The translations under genes were made by a program, and so were the position numbers. A DNA stretch of 64,000 bases from Agarophyton chilense (taxonomy: Eukaryota > Rhodophyta > Florideophyceae > Gracilariales > Gracilariaceae). How positions within the stretch are numbered: the first letter of the stretch is position 1; every line of letters begins with the position of its first letter. The notes below the pieces were generated by a model, which was not told where the DNA came from, did not search any database, and was given only the letters and a program-made list of their open reading frames with translations. The stretch covers positions 62,001-126,000 of the forward strand of contig JARGXX010000027.1 of assembly GCA_030374765.1 (NCBI GenBank), in the 5' to 3' direction. Positions 29,184 through 39,069 of the stretch are shown piece after piece.

Positions 29184-31091
29184 CCGGAGGCGTGGGGGGA
29201 ATACAGGAAAGGCGGGTTGGCAACTGACAGGACTCACGTGTGTAAATGGAAAATAGGCGAAGCAGCAAGCGAAAAACCCGCCTCGACGGGGTGCGTGAAG
29301 GCGGAGATGGGCGGAGACAACGCAGGGCAACTACGAAGCTCTGTTGGTGTTTGGGGGGGCAGCGAGAGTTTCTGACGCTACACGCGTTGCACAGCAAGCG
29401 AAGTGAGCATCGTTGATGGTGACAAGAATAACGCATCGCGAGTGAGATTGTCTGACGTGGTCAGTGACGGGTGACAGAGGCGCTCGATCGCGAGTTTTGG
29501 TTGGACTTTTCGAGATTTTTTCATGGCTGGTTGGTTGGAGCGAATAACACGCGAAAGACACGCTTCCGTTTGAGGCGATCGCCTCTTACAGCGCACGACT
29601 TACATACAGTGCAGCACCAACGGCAACGCTTCGGTTGGTGGCTTGCGCTCGCCAGCCAATAGTGGCACCGGCACCAGGACAGAGCTACCAACTTCTGCGA
29701 TGCCAAATTCAGCACCTGCCTGCTCGACTGCGGGGCGCGTTGCTCTTTCCCATTTCGAATTGTGGCTCATTGCTATGAGCAGCGCTTGCTTTCATGGAGG
29801 CACAATTCTTCAAAGTCCCACCATGCTCGGCGTTTGTCAAGCGTCCACACCTTTTCCGCCAAACACGCTCATCCCGCGGGCGCTGTCGTGACGCACGTCT
29901 TCAGTTGTGCGTTGAAATCATCCGTGAGCCTTTGTGATAGGGAAGTTAGCGTCGAGCGTTAACAAAATATATCTCCCAATTCTCTTTTTCCAAGCGCTGA
30001 TTAGCAGTTAAGAATCTTCTTCATGTCTCAGTTCTTGACACCTGCCTTGCGATGTCAGGAAGGAGGAGTATCTTGCATTCCTCCCAACCCCCTGTCAAAT
30101 GTCCATCTGTTGCAGAACAAGTCGTCCACATGTCCCGGTCCATATCAGAATATGGCCCCCATTCCCGCACAAGGTGATGTCTCGTTCTTTGCCAGTTACT
30201 CTGTAAACCCCTCTGCGCCACGAGCTGCAAATTCCGCTTGATGCACCTCGCAAAATTAATGAACATACATGAAACGTTGCCGTTTTGCTATCCTCCAGCA
30301 GCACAACTTGTTGTCCACTCATTCAGTACGGTTTTTTCTGATTTCATAGCCATGAAAAGCTCGGCTCACGAAAGGATCTAGAGGAACGGTCCTACAACTT
30401 CGCAAGTATCCTTCTACTCCATGGTCTACGAATTTATCTGCGAACATTTGCGCTGCTCACCACTGCGGTTCGGTTCTCACTGTTTTCCAAATTGACTCTG
30501 TTCCTCATCTTTCAAATCTCTAAATTTTCCACTCAGTTTTTGCGGCCCACATCTCGCCATCTCCAAACATGTTCCTCAGTCTATCACACAATCGTTCCGT
30601 CACTTTGTGAAAACTGATCAGATTTTTATTTTGTCTCTAGTCTTGCTACCCTTCGACCGTACAGTAAACTTTACCTGCTTGGTCATGGACAACACACACC
30701 CAACATGTGCACTTCAAAACACTGCAAGTTACAGTCGCCGGGTGCGTTGGAGAGACAATTACATGTTGCGCACTTCTCTTGAGGTTTTCGTTTGTCACTC
30801 CGATCTACACCTCGTCCTGTCTCGTCATTTCGCTACCCACGAGTCCGTATCTGAACTGCTCATGTTCAGCGCACACGTATTTAACAGTTAGGCAACAAAA
30901 CTCAAGTCCACGCAAGGAGTCACACATACTGAAGTGCGTTACAAGAACCAGCAACAAAGTTCAAAATGCGTACATTGTTCAAATTGTTTTTTCTCTCAAG
31001 CTGTCTCTAGATATACTATCTACTGGTTCCTACTGGTAGATACGTGTGATGTCTGCTAAAGTACTCTTTCATAACACACTGATACTTGCTT
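29184..31091. other. intergenic, no gene recognised
   Basis: About 1.9 kb with short open frames on both strands and no motifs. The right end is the 3' flank of the next minus-strand gene. Confidence 0.5.
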
Positions 31092-31844
31092 TCAAGGGCA
31101 CGTCGTTGAAATCTGCCAATCAGTCCCAGCCCCAGTCCGAATGGAAATTCTTACCACAGACGAGCCTCCCGAAAAATCTACTCTAATAGTACCTTGCAGT
31201 CCAGTTGGTAAGTTATAGCTCAAATCCCCATCGTAGGAAATGGCGAATTGTTCCAAGTCCTTGTTAGTCGTGTACAGGATTTCGAAAAATCCAGACGAGA
31301 CTCCAAGTTCCAGTGAAAAGATTGAAACTCCTCCCTTTCCGGAACGAATAGAAGTGTCACAGCCAGGCTCAAGTGATGCACTTGGCGTCGCGCTAGCAGT
31401 CATCGACGCTGAAGAGGATGGTGACATAGATGGACTGGCGGTCACACTCATGGAAGCCGAACGTGTTGGAGTAGGCGTCACAGATGCTGAAGGCGATACC
31501 CCTAATACCGACACAGCATTCGGTGATACGTGTTCGTCCTGCGTGTCTTCATCATGATGTTCTTCTGCAGCAGGTGTCGATATGTCGCGCAATTTGCAAC
31601 TGCACCGGTAGCACACTCGATTCTCATCTCGGCATTCTATTAACTCTCGATTCCCAGGGCAATGGTGTCGTGCTCGGGTTATAGCCTTGTGTCCACAGAA
31701 GCAAAATCGGCAGCGAACTACATGCTCATGATTAAGTACATGCCGGTCTGTTTTACCGACGATCTCCAATGTAGATTCGTACTCCAAACAAGACACGCAA
31801 AGCACACAGAGAAACAATGAAGCAGCGAACGTCAGAGAATACAT
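31092..31844 (-). CDS. secreted Cys-rich protein with Ser/Thr linker and C-terminal beta domain
   Basis: 250 aa from the ATG at 31844. The frame is open to 31973, but the TATA box at 31977-31985 and the signal peptide MYSLTFAASLFLCVLCVSC support the inner start. Residues 40-85 are a small cysteine-rich module (CRFCFCGHK, CPGNRELIEC, CYRCSCKL). Next is a Ser/Thr/Pro linker (about 115-160) of the same kind as in the neighbouring giant protein. The C-terminal domain (about 163-250; SSGFFEILYTTNKDLEQFAISYDG to the final CP) resembles a beta-sandwich module common at the ends of bacterial secreted proteins; that comparison is from memory. Role unknown, probably wall or matrix. Confidence 0.75.
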   Translation of the reverse strand: MYSLTFAASLFLCVLCVSCLEYESTLEIVGKTDRHVLNHEHVVRCRFCFCGHKAITRARHHCPGNRELIECRDENRVCYRCSCKLRDISTPAAEEHHDEDTQDEHVSPNAVSVLGVSPSASVTPTPTRSASMSVTASPSMSPSSSASMTASATPSASLEPGCDTSIRSGKGGVSIFSLELGVSSGFFEILYTTNKDLEQFAISYDGDLSYNLPTGLQGTIRVDFSGGSSVVRISIRTGAGTDWQISTTCP

Positions 31845-31976
31845 CTTTTTTGGCTCGTGAAATTGCTGTAATGCGAGTAGAGTGAAGGTACGGCGTTTGA
31901 TGGAGATAGAATATGTGAAGGTTGGAGAAAGAATGACGACAGCTTGAGAACAACTGATTATTGAAGCTCCCAATCA

Positions 31977-31985
31977 CTATTTATA
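31977..31985 (-). promoter_or_regulatory. TATA box of the Cys-rich secreted-protein gene
   Basis: TATAAATAG on the minus strand, about 133 nt upstream of the ATG at 31844. Confidence 0.6.
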
Positions 31986-33061
31986 CGCCTTCCTAGAGTC
32001 GCGTTGGTAAAAGAACTTTTGCGTTGGTGAACATAATGATGCTTTTGTCTTCGAGCTGTTGGCAATGCTCTGCTCTATCGTTGATTTCCATTTGAATTGT
32101 TATCTCTCCGTTCAACTTGAAACGGTATTGCACGGCGGGAGTCATCACAATCAAAACCAAGCTTTGCAACGGCTCGTGGGATGATGCATGGTCAAACGTG
32201 CTCAAGTGCTTGACGCTTAACGATGGGCTTGCTTCTCTTTCCGCGATTTTAGCTTCAAGCTGTACTAGTTTTGATGTTCGTTCACTGAGCTACAAACATT
32301 TTACTGTTCGTATGATAGCGCATATATTTCTACCGGTTCTCAACCACTGGCTTTTCGTTGTCGAACACTTTTATATCATGGGAAGAAGAGAGAAGAAATA
32401 ATTAAGCCCGGTTTGAGCACATCCCAATCGTAACGAAAACATGGTGGACATTGTGTGTGCACACTAGAAATCGATATACTAGAAACGTGAACCAAGTACT
32501 GCGCCGTTTTTTCTTCACTCCGACGCAGGTCGAGAGGTTGACATCACACAGAGCTGGGAATTATCGCTGATTAGCTTCTTCCTCAGACCCTTTCCTCAAC
32601 CATTTCTCCCGTCCGCCCTGTGAAGAAACATCAGTCATAAACTTCGTACGTCAGCTACTTCTGCCGCTACAGTTCTACTTTTTGCACACTACCACGTGTC
32701 TTGCGGCGGTTCTCGCCTCCGCCCTCACAGCCAGCCAATAACCCAAATATATCTATCTCTTGCTCCGCAGCGGTTGTAGCGCTGTGGAGCGTAGTGAGAT
32801 ATTTATTCAACGGTGTGGTGCCATTTGCTCGTCGGCGCTTTTCGTCGGCGTGCAAAAAGGGAAATAATACTACAAAAAATTAATTAATTCAAAACACATC
32901 TCGGGAGATGCGTCGAGCTCTCTGACAGATTTGTGTTGGGCGCATGCAACCCACGCACAGAACCCTTTCATACAGCAAAACCAAGCTGGGAAAGTTCGCG
33001 TCATAACAAACACGTAATCCTCCTTTGAAGGGGGCGTTTTGTGTCGTCGTCGCTCGGCTTG

Positions 33062-33090
33062 GAGGGAAAACTCCTCCGTAGTTTTCCCTC
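33062..33090. repeat. perfect 11-bp hairpin
   Basis: GAGGGAAAACT, 7-nt loop, AGTTTTCCCTC. Confidence 0.7.
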
Positions 33091-33214
33091 AGTTTAAGGA
33101 AAACATCGATATTTTTGCTCGTCTCACTGTAATCAGATACGATTTCAGTTTACGAATTACGTGCGCTATATCTTTCTTTCAATTCAGTAGGCAACTGTCA
33201 AAAATGTGCGTATC

Positions 33215-33230
33215 TACCCTTCGAAGGGTA
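33215..33230. repeat. perfect 16-bp palindrome
   Basis: TACCCTTCGAAGGGTA, with partly matching flanks (ATC outside left, GAT outside right). Confidence 0.7.
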
Positions 33231-33730
33231 TTGTAGATATGAAAGCCCACGCCAAGCTGAGGGTAGAATACGATATTCTCTCTCGAAACTTGGAGCGACA
33301 AACGTGTCATTGTCTGTTTGTGAGGGAGAGATTTGAGCCGTTGGGATTTTTTCTTCCCTCACAGCCAAGCAATAATCATTCCTAATCTGGCATAACGGCG
33401 ACGGTATGTGAGGTTTTACAGAGGTCTTGAAAAGAACTTGATTGGACCACACGTCCACCGGATTTGTGGAATGTCTTTCGGAAATTATCTTCGCAAGTTC
33501 GGAGCTCGTCTTAGATACAAGGTCGCCCAAATCGCAAGTCCAGCGGCATCCACGTGTCCTGTTTGTCGAAGAACGCATGGTAAGTCCTAAAAGTTGCTTC
33601 CGAACTCTGAACAGCTCGACATAATAATCTTTGCCATTAAAGGAGCGGTCGAGACACAATCGTGAGTAATTCGAATCTACCCTCGTAATAGTGAAAGGGT
33701 AACCCGTTCTTGCGGTTCAGACACAGCGTG

Positions 33731-35019
33731 ATGTATTGCTTCGTTCCCACCGCTTCTCGTTTCACGCCTCTGCAGGGCCGTGTTTTGCGCCATGGCTCGA
33801 ATCGCACAGCGCGTCGACCATTATGGGTCGGGCCAGTGGCGGAGCGTCAGGTTGCAGCCCCTCAAACAACGCCCACAACTCCCACGATAGACAAAAATCT
33901 TCCGTCAAAACGTATATGCGTGTTCTCCGACGGAAGCTGGAATTCGTAAGTGCTTGTTGATATGGGCGCGGATGGCGGGGGAAGTTGTGTGCGAAAGCTA
34001 ACAGTGTCATGTGTTTCGCGAACGCAAGTCCTGACATAGAGACTCTGACCAATGTTTCTTACCTCGCACAGGCCGTTCAGTATGCGGGTCCAAGCGGAGT
34101 GCCACAGTTGGTGTTCTACGACCAAGGGGTGGGAACAGAAGGTGATGCGCTCGACAAGATTAAAGGCGGGGCGATGGGAGTGGGTATCGACCTGAACATC
34201 AAGCAGCTGTACACGTTCCTCGTGATGAACTATGTAGAGGGGGATGAGATTTACCTGTTTGGGTTTTCTCGCGGCGCATATACGGTGCGCTCTCTTGCAG
34301 GGATGATGTTCGAATCCGGTTTGCTGTACCGAAACAAACTGGACTTTGTGACAGAGGCGTACACGTTGTACCGAGAAAATATAGATGTGGAATCTGAACG
34401 CGCTAAAGAATTTCGGGCCGAGCACGCACGTCGTGTGCCAATCACCGCGCTGGTGTGCTTCGACACGGTAGGGGCGTTGGGAGTTCCGTCATACGCGCCA
34501 TTTCCGTTTTCGCTGTTCTCTCGAAATGAAAAGTACGCGTTTCACGACACGACGCTTTCCGAACTGGTGAACAATGCGATTCACGTGGTGTCCATCGACG
34601 AGGAGATGGTTCCGTTCGAGCCGACGCTGATGTCGCACAACCCCAAGGTTGGGCCGTCGCAACTGACGCAGGTGTACATGCCGGGTCGGCACGGGGGCAT
34701 TGGAGGTGGGAACAAGCAGGCGGAACCGCTGGCTAGAAACGCGCTCAAGTTTGTGGTGGATGAGATGAAGCGAAGGGGGCTTGCGTTGGATGTGGACTGC
34801 AGTGTGGTGCCCGAGGAGTACGTGCTGGATTGCATGCCCAAGGAGCGCGCTTCGAGACTGTCTCTGTTTGGTTTGGTGGGACTGACGATGGGCATGCGAA
34901 GCCGCAAAATCGACTCGTTGGATAGCCTGCACGAGTGCGTTCCGAAGATGTACCGCACACTCAAGTGGCGTCCTGGCGCGCTGGAGCCGTTCAAGGAGCA
35001 GCTGCTCGGCGATGGGTGA
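33731..35019 (+). CDS. DUF2235 alpha/beta-hydrolase, two exons
   Basis: Exons 33731-33945 and 34029-35019 (401 aa). The 83-bp intron has donor GTAAGT, branch-like CTAAC (33998-34002) and acceptor CAAG. Splicing joins CVFSDGSWN to SPDIETLTNVSYLAQAV, restoring the conserved N-terminal DGTWN block of the family. The nucleophile elbow is GFSRGAYTVRSLAG; YDQGVGTEG, VCFDTVGALGVP and MPGRHGGIGGG are further DUF2235 motifs. The family includes fungal and bacterial proteins and type VI secretion phospholipase effectors (Tle1), so a lipase is plausible but unproven. The ATG at 33731 is the first in frame; a Ser/Arg-rich N-terminus of about 65 residues could be a targeting sequence. Confidence 0.85.
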
Positions 35020-35289
35020 GTGCGGTACGTATCTACGAAGGTAAATTAGATGCTTGCAAGTGGGGGCAATTGGTAGCAGTGTTTGCCAGCTGTCAAACAG
35101 ACTGAAATAGACTTGTTCAAGGCGTCTGATGGTGTGCGCGTTGGCCCCGTGTCACGTTTTGATCGAAAGCGCACGCGTGGCGGAATCGAAACTCGAGATT
35201 CAAAAGCAAAGTAATCGTGAGCGAGAAGCGAAAGCGAAAGCAATCGTGAGCGAAGCTACCAACGGTGACGGAGACGGCGGAGACGCGCC

Positions 35290-36459
35290 ATGAGCTGCTT
35301 CTGCTCAGTGTGCGGCAGTGACGGGCGGTACCAATGCGCGCGCTGCGACGCGCGCTACTGCTCCGTGCCGTGCTACCGCGCGCACTCGCCGTCGTGCGTG
35401 CGCGCGTTTTCGCGCCAGGCGTCGGCGCAGCTGGCCGGCGTGCGCGTGTCGCACCGCGAGAGGCAACGTTTTCAGCGCTTGCTTGGGCGTCTGCTGCGGC
35501 AGCCGCAGCCGCAGCTGTTCTATGGCGACCGTGCCCATGATGATGAGCAATTGCTTGGCGATGAAACCAATCGCGAAGAGCAGCACGTTGCAGAGTGTCT
35601 CGAACACCTGGCGGTGGACATGGAGCAAATGCATTTGACGTACGAGCAGGTGCTGGAAAGACTGCCCAGCGAGCTGGCCGACAAATTCGAGCACATGTTG
35701 AGGACAGGCGAGCTGGACGCCATGGTGAAGCCGTGGCGGCCGTGGTGGCAACCCTGCGGCGGGGACGAGCACGCGGAGCACGCGGAGCACGCGGAGCACG
35801 CGGAGCACGCGGAGCACGAGCAAGGGGAAGCATGCGAGCGGCCGCCGCTTCCAAAGGCGGAGCAGCTGCTGGTGGCGCCGGAGGTGGCGCAGCGCACAGG
35901 CTCGGCGCTGCTGCTCAACAGCGTAGTGGACGTGGTAAGCGCCGTGTGCGTGAGCGAACGGCTGCACGACGGCGACTGCGTGTCGGACGCGCGACATGCA
36001 GCCAAGACCATGTGGGCACTATCGGCAGCACTGCACTCGGACGCGCGCCACGCCACGGTGGAGCAGGCGTGCGCGGCGTTCATACAGACGGTGCTTGAGG
36101 CGCGCGGCGCGGAGACGACGGCACTACGCGCGCTACGCGACGCGGCATGCGTGCTGGACGGAGGCATCGACGGCGTGGCACGCAGCTTGTTCCTAGCTCA
36201 GACCGTGCTGCAGCGCGCACGCGGCCAAGTGCGCGATGCGCGCGCGCGTCGCGCCGTCTCGCTACGCGTTAGAAAGATATCCTTCATGCTGGCGTGGACA
36301 CTTTGTCAGCCCGCGGCCGCAATGCGCGCCGCGGCCGCGCGAGTGCGCACCTTCGTCGAGCTGCTTCACGGTCGCTGTGTCGAGTTGCGCGTCGCCGCCG
36401 CCGCCGTACGTCTGCTGCCGCTGCCAGACCGACGCCACTGCGCGCCGCCGCCTATGTAA
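35290..36459 (+). CDS. ZNHIT2: HIT-type zinc-finger protein, ZNHIT2-like
   Basis: 389 aa. The N-terminus is a full HIT zinc finger with eight ligands: C5, C8, C16, C19, C24, C28, H32 and C36. Downstream, LERLPSELADKFEHMLRTGEL followed by VKPWRPWW (about 145-152) matches the region that marks ZNHIT2, a partner of the R2TP chaperone in U5 snRNP and box C/D snoRNP assembly. A HAE repeat (about 160-175) encoded by six 9-bp units follows. The rest is helical, Ala/Arg-rich and poorly conserved. Coding GC is very high. It lies 270 bp after the DUF2235 gene and only 72 bp before the CtpA gene. Confidence 0.82.
   Translation: MSCFCSVCGSDGRYQCARCDARYCSVPCYRAHSPSCVRAFSRQASAQLAGVRVSHRERQRFQRLLGRLLRQPQPQLFYGDRAHDDEQLLGDETNREEQHVAECLEHLAVDMEQMHLTYEQVLERLPSELADKFEHMLRTGELDAMVKPWRPWWQPCGGDEHAEHAEHAEHAEHAEHEQGEACERPPLPKAEQLLVAPEVAQRTGSALLLNSVVDVVSAVCVSERLHDGDCVSDARHAAKTMWALSAALHSDARHATVEQACAAFIQTVLEARGAETTALRALRDAACVLDGGIDGVARSLFLAQTVLQRARGQVRDARARRAVSLRVRKISFMLAWTLCQPAAAMRAAAARVRTFVELLHGRCVELRVAAAAVRLLPLPDRRHCAPPPM
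35767..35820 (+). repeat. 9-bp tandem repeat x6 in ZNHIT2-like gene
   Basis: Six GAGCACGCG units (the last ending GAG), coding for a His-Ala-Glu repeat. Confidence 0.85.
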
Positions 36460-36531
36460 GCCGCGCGCGTTTACAGACGCATCTCCCCGCCAGCTCTTAT
36501 CTGCCGATCGCGTTCTGCACCTTGTGGTTGC

Positions 36532-38121
36532 ATGGGTATGAGCGTGCGCCCGCGCGGCCGCGGAGAAAGGCAGACCATGCGCGTGCGGCGGCTGCATCAT
36601 TCGTGCGCGCACGCCGCTGCGTTGACGCGCGTCGCTGTCGCGCGCGCCGCCGTTGTTGCCGTTGCCGCCACCGTTGCCGCCGTCGCCGTCGTGGCGCCGT
36701 CGCCGGTTGCCGCGCACGTCGTGTACGCCGCTGCGCATGTTGCCCGTCTGCATCGCCGCCGCCGTCGCCGCCACCACCTCCGCGCAGCGTCTGCCGTGCT
36801 GCTACCGCTGCCGCTACTGTGGGAGCGCGACGCGCAGCCGCCCGACGATGCCGACGGCGGCAAGCGCCGCGCGCAGTGGCGCCGCCAAGTGCTGCACGAT
36901 GCGTACCACACGCTGCTCGAGCGCTACGTGGATCACGCCCGCGTGCATTGGCCGCGCGTGCGTCGTCACCTGCAGCGTCGCGCCGTCGCCGCCGCTGAGA
37001 GCGATCTGCAGCTGCAGCGCACGCTGCATTGGCTGCTGGCGCGCTGTCATGACCCCTTCACGCGCTACGTGCCGCCGCACGAGCTGCACGCCATGCGCCA
37101 CGACATTGACGGCACCACCACCGGCGTGGGAATCGAGCTGGGAGCCGAGCAAACCGCAGCGCGCTGGTGGCGCCGCGGCGTGCGCCATCTCGTCGTGCAG
37201 CACGTCGTACGTGCTTCGCCGGCCGCACGCGCCGGTCTGCGTCTAGGCGACCGCATCACCGCCATCGACTTGCGCCCCACTGCGCGCATGCACGAGGCAG
37301 AGGCGCGCGCGCGTCTCGCCGGCGAGCCGGGGCGCACCGTCATGCTATGTTTCCATCGTGCCGGCGTTCACGCTTGCGTGCAACTGCGCCGCTCCCGTCG
37401 CGTGCGATCTGTCAGCGTGTGGGCGCGTCGCATCGTCGTACGCGATGTGGGTGATGTGGCTTATGTGCGCGTGCGTGAGTTCTCTCGATATACCGCTCGC
37501 GACGCCGCTGTCGCGCTGCGCGCGCTGCGTCCACGCCCAGAAGAGCATGATGCGCACGTCGCGCTATGCGTGCTAGACCTGCGCGCTAACGGCGGCGGGC
37601 TGGTGGAACGTGCCGTGCAATTAGCCGCAATGTTCGTGCCGCCGCGCCGTGTGTTGGTGCGTTTTGCGGCGCGCGACGGTAAACAATGGGCGGAGCGCGG
37701 CGGCGCGCGTCACATCATGCGCGCCACGCCCGTGTTGGTGTTGGTGGACGGCGCCACGGCCAGCGCCGCCGAGCTGGTCACCGCCGCGTTACGCGATAAC
37801 TGTCGCGCCGTCGTGCTTGGCGCGCGCACGTATGGGAAAGCGTCCGTGCAGGCCATCGTGCCGCTGAGTGAGGGCGCCGGCGCTATCGCCGTTACTGTTG
37901 CGCGCTATGCTACGCCGCGCGGCGAGCCTGTCGCCGGCTGCGGGCTGCAGCCGGATCGTGTGTGTGCGCATCTGCCGCCGGGCGAGCGTGCAGTGCATCG
38001 TCTTTTTGCGCGAGGCGCGCAGCGCCGGATGCGATGGATTCACCATCGGCTGCGCATGTGCGCGGCGGCTGGCGACTTTGGCGAGGAAGTTGCGACTGTT
38101 TCTTCAAACAAGAACGATTAG
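36532..38121 (+). CDS. CTPA: C-terminal processing protease, plastid lumen type
   Basis: 529 aa. S41 family layout: DPFTRY (174-179), PDZ domain (about 190-290; ASPAARAGLRLGDRITAID), protease core with LDLRANGGG (348-356), Ser 411 in DGATASAAE and Lys 436 in TYGKASVQ, the catalytic Ser-Lys pair. The closest known proteins are the CtpA enzymes that trim the D1 precursor of photosystem II. The N-terminus is Arg-rich with a hydrophobic Ala/Val stretch (about 36-60) ending in a VAA cleavage-like site, as in a bipartite leader for the thylakoid lumen. ATGs at 36532, 36538 and 36577 are all possible starts. Arg content and GC are unusually high. Confidence 0.9.
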   Translation: MGMSVRPRGRGERQTMRVRRLHHSCAHAAALTRVAVARAAVVAVAATVAAVAVVAPSPVAAHVVYAAAHVARLHRRRRRRHHLRAASAVLLPLPLLWERDAQPPDDADGGKRRAQWRRQVLHDAYHTLLERYVDHARVHWPRVRRHLQRRAVAAAESDLQLQRTLHWLLARCHDPFTRYVPPHELHAMRHDIDGTTTGVGIELGAEQTAARWWRRGVRHLVVQHVVRASPAARAGLRLGDRITAIDLRPTARMHEAEARARLAGEPGRTVMLCFHRAGVHACVQLRRSRRVRSVSVWARRIVVRDVGDVAYVRVREFSRYTARDAAVALRALRPRPEEHDAHVALCVLDLRANGGGLVERAVQLAAMFVPPRRVLVRFAARDGKQWAERGGARHIMRATPVLVLVDGATASAAELVTAALRDNCRAVVLGARTYGKASVQAIVPLSEGAGAIAVTVARYATPRGEPVAGCGLQPDRVCAHLPPGERAVHRLFARGAQRRMRWIHHRLRMCAAAGDFGEEVATVSSNKND

Positions 38122-38245
38122 CTTTTTTACTGTAGGAGCGTATGTCCCGCGCGGGCTGCAGCTAGCTAGTAGATTGTGGAGCTCGTAGAAGCGCTCACTA
38201 TAACCCGGCTAACGCATCAGAATGATGCACGTAATGTATGCGCCA

Positions 38246-38518
38246 CTACTTCTGGTCTTCGGCAGCTTGCTTAGCGCTATCGGCAGCGCCCTTGGCCTTA
38301 TCGGCGGCAGTGGAGGCGGCGTCGGCGGCGCTGTCCTTAGCGGACGAGGTGGCGTCCGACAGCTTTTGCGACGCGCTCTTGCCGGCGTCGGAGACGGACG
38401 TGACAACGGCCGATGCAGCGGCGGACACGGCGTCAAGACCCTTCTTGCCAGCGTCTTGGGCGGTGTTGGCGGCGTCCTTGGCGGTGTCCTTTGCCTTGTC
38501 GGAGTCGTTCTGCATCAT
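38246..38518 (-). CDS. LEA-like Ala/Lys-rich helical protein
   Basis: 90 aa, starting MMQNDSDKAKDTAKDA. It consists almost wholly of Ala, Lys, Asp and Ser in an 11-residue-type amphipathic pattern (AKDAANTAQDAGKKG, SDATSSAKDSAADAA), without Cys, Trp or Pro, as in group 3 LEA proteins that protect membranes and proteins during drying or freezing. No signal peptide. A TATA box lies at 38681-38688. A second, related protein is encoded on the same strand 550 bp upstream. Confidence 0.75.
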   Translation of the reverse strand: MMQNDSDKAKDTAKDAANTAQDAGKKGLDAVSAAASAVVTSVSDAGKSASQKLSDATSSAKDSAADAASTAADKAKGAADSAKQAAEDQK

Positions 38519-38522
38519 TGCG

Positions 38523-38552
38523 GCGGATCGGGGCGGATCGGGGCGGATCGGG
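38523..38552. repeat. 10-bp tandem repeat x3
   Basis: Three exact GCGGATCGGG units immediately upstream of the start codon of the LEA-like gene, in its 5' leader. Confidence 0.85.
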
Positions 38553-38680
38553 GCAGGTACGTGGACGGCGGGGGTGGGTGATGCGGCGGGAGAAGCGGTG
38601 CGGTGAAGCTGCTGTGCGTCGACTGGAGCGGGGGGTTGGGGAGAGTGATGGAGAGGGAAGGGTGAGGCGAGAACAGGCGC

Positions 38681-38688
38681 CTTTTATA
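38681..38688 (-). promoter_or_regulatory. TATA box of the LEA-like gene
   Basis: TATAAAAG on the minus strand, about 163 nt upstream of the ATG at 38518. Confidence 0.65.
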
Positions 38689-39069
38689 GGCAGTAGGAAC
38701 ACGAAAGATAGTAGGGAGACACGCGTGTAGGTGTGTGTTTATGTGTGTGTGTGCGAAGCACAACTTTACATTACAAGTACTTTATGTTAGTCGCTAGCGA
38801 CCGGAAAGACATCTAGCGCAAGACACAGTGCGCAACGGGCGGTGGAGAACGCACGCGACGTGAAACACGCGCGCCTCGCGCCTCCCTCAAACAAACGGCT
38901 GGTGGCGCCAAATACTAGGGCTGCTGCGCGGGTGTGACAGTGTGAGGGGGATGCTCTCGACGGAAAGAGGGAGTAGACGGAGGAGAGAGGTAAGGGAGAG
39001 GGACGACGGCGGGGGGAGGGGGTTGGGCGCCTCTCGAGAAAGGGCGCGGACGTGGCGACGTGCGCTCGC
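38689..39069. other. spacer between the two LEA-like genes
   Basis: Contains a GT-rich tract near 38728-38752. No further gene. Confidence 0.5.

Larger units (their letters stand above)
31986..33730. other. intergenic with small palindromes
   Basis: No gene recognised; a 153-codon minus-strand open frame at 33198-33659 has no motifs. It holds a hairpin (33062-33090) and a perfect 16-bp palindrome (33215-33230). Confidence 0.45.

Noticed and set aside
33198-33659. 153-codon minus-strand open frame
   Set aside because: No motif, no supporting start context, and small palindromes overlap it; possibly decayed repeat DNA.
35305-36167. Long minus-strand open frames opposite ZNHIT2 (35305-35997, 35520-36167)
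   Set aside because: Shadow frames from very high GC; the plus strand has a complete HIT finger and the PWRPWW motif.
36294-36998. Arg/Ala-rich plus-strand open frame overlapping the CtpA 5' end
   Set aside because: Out of frame with both supported genes, with composition typical of a GC-rich shadow frame.
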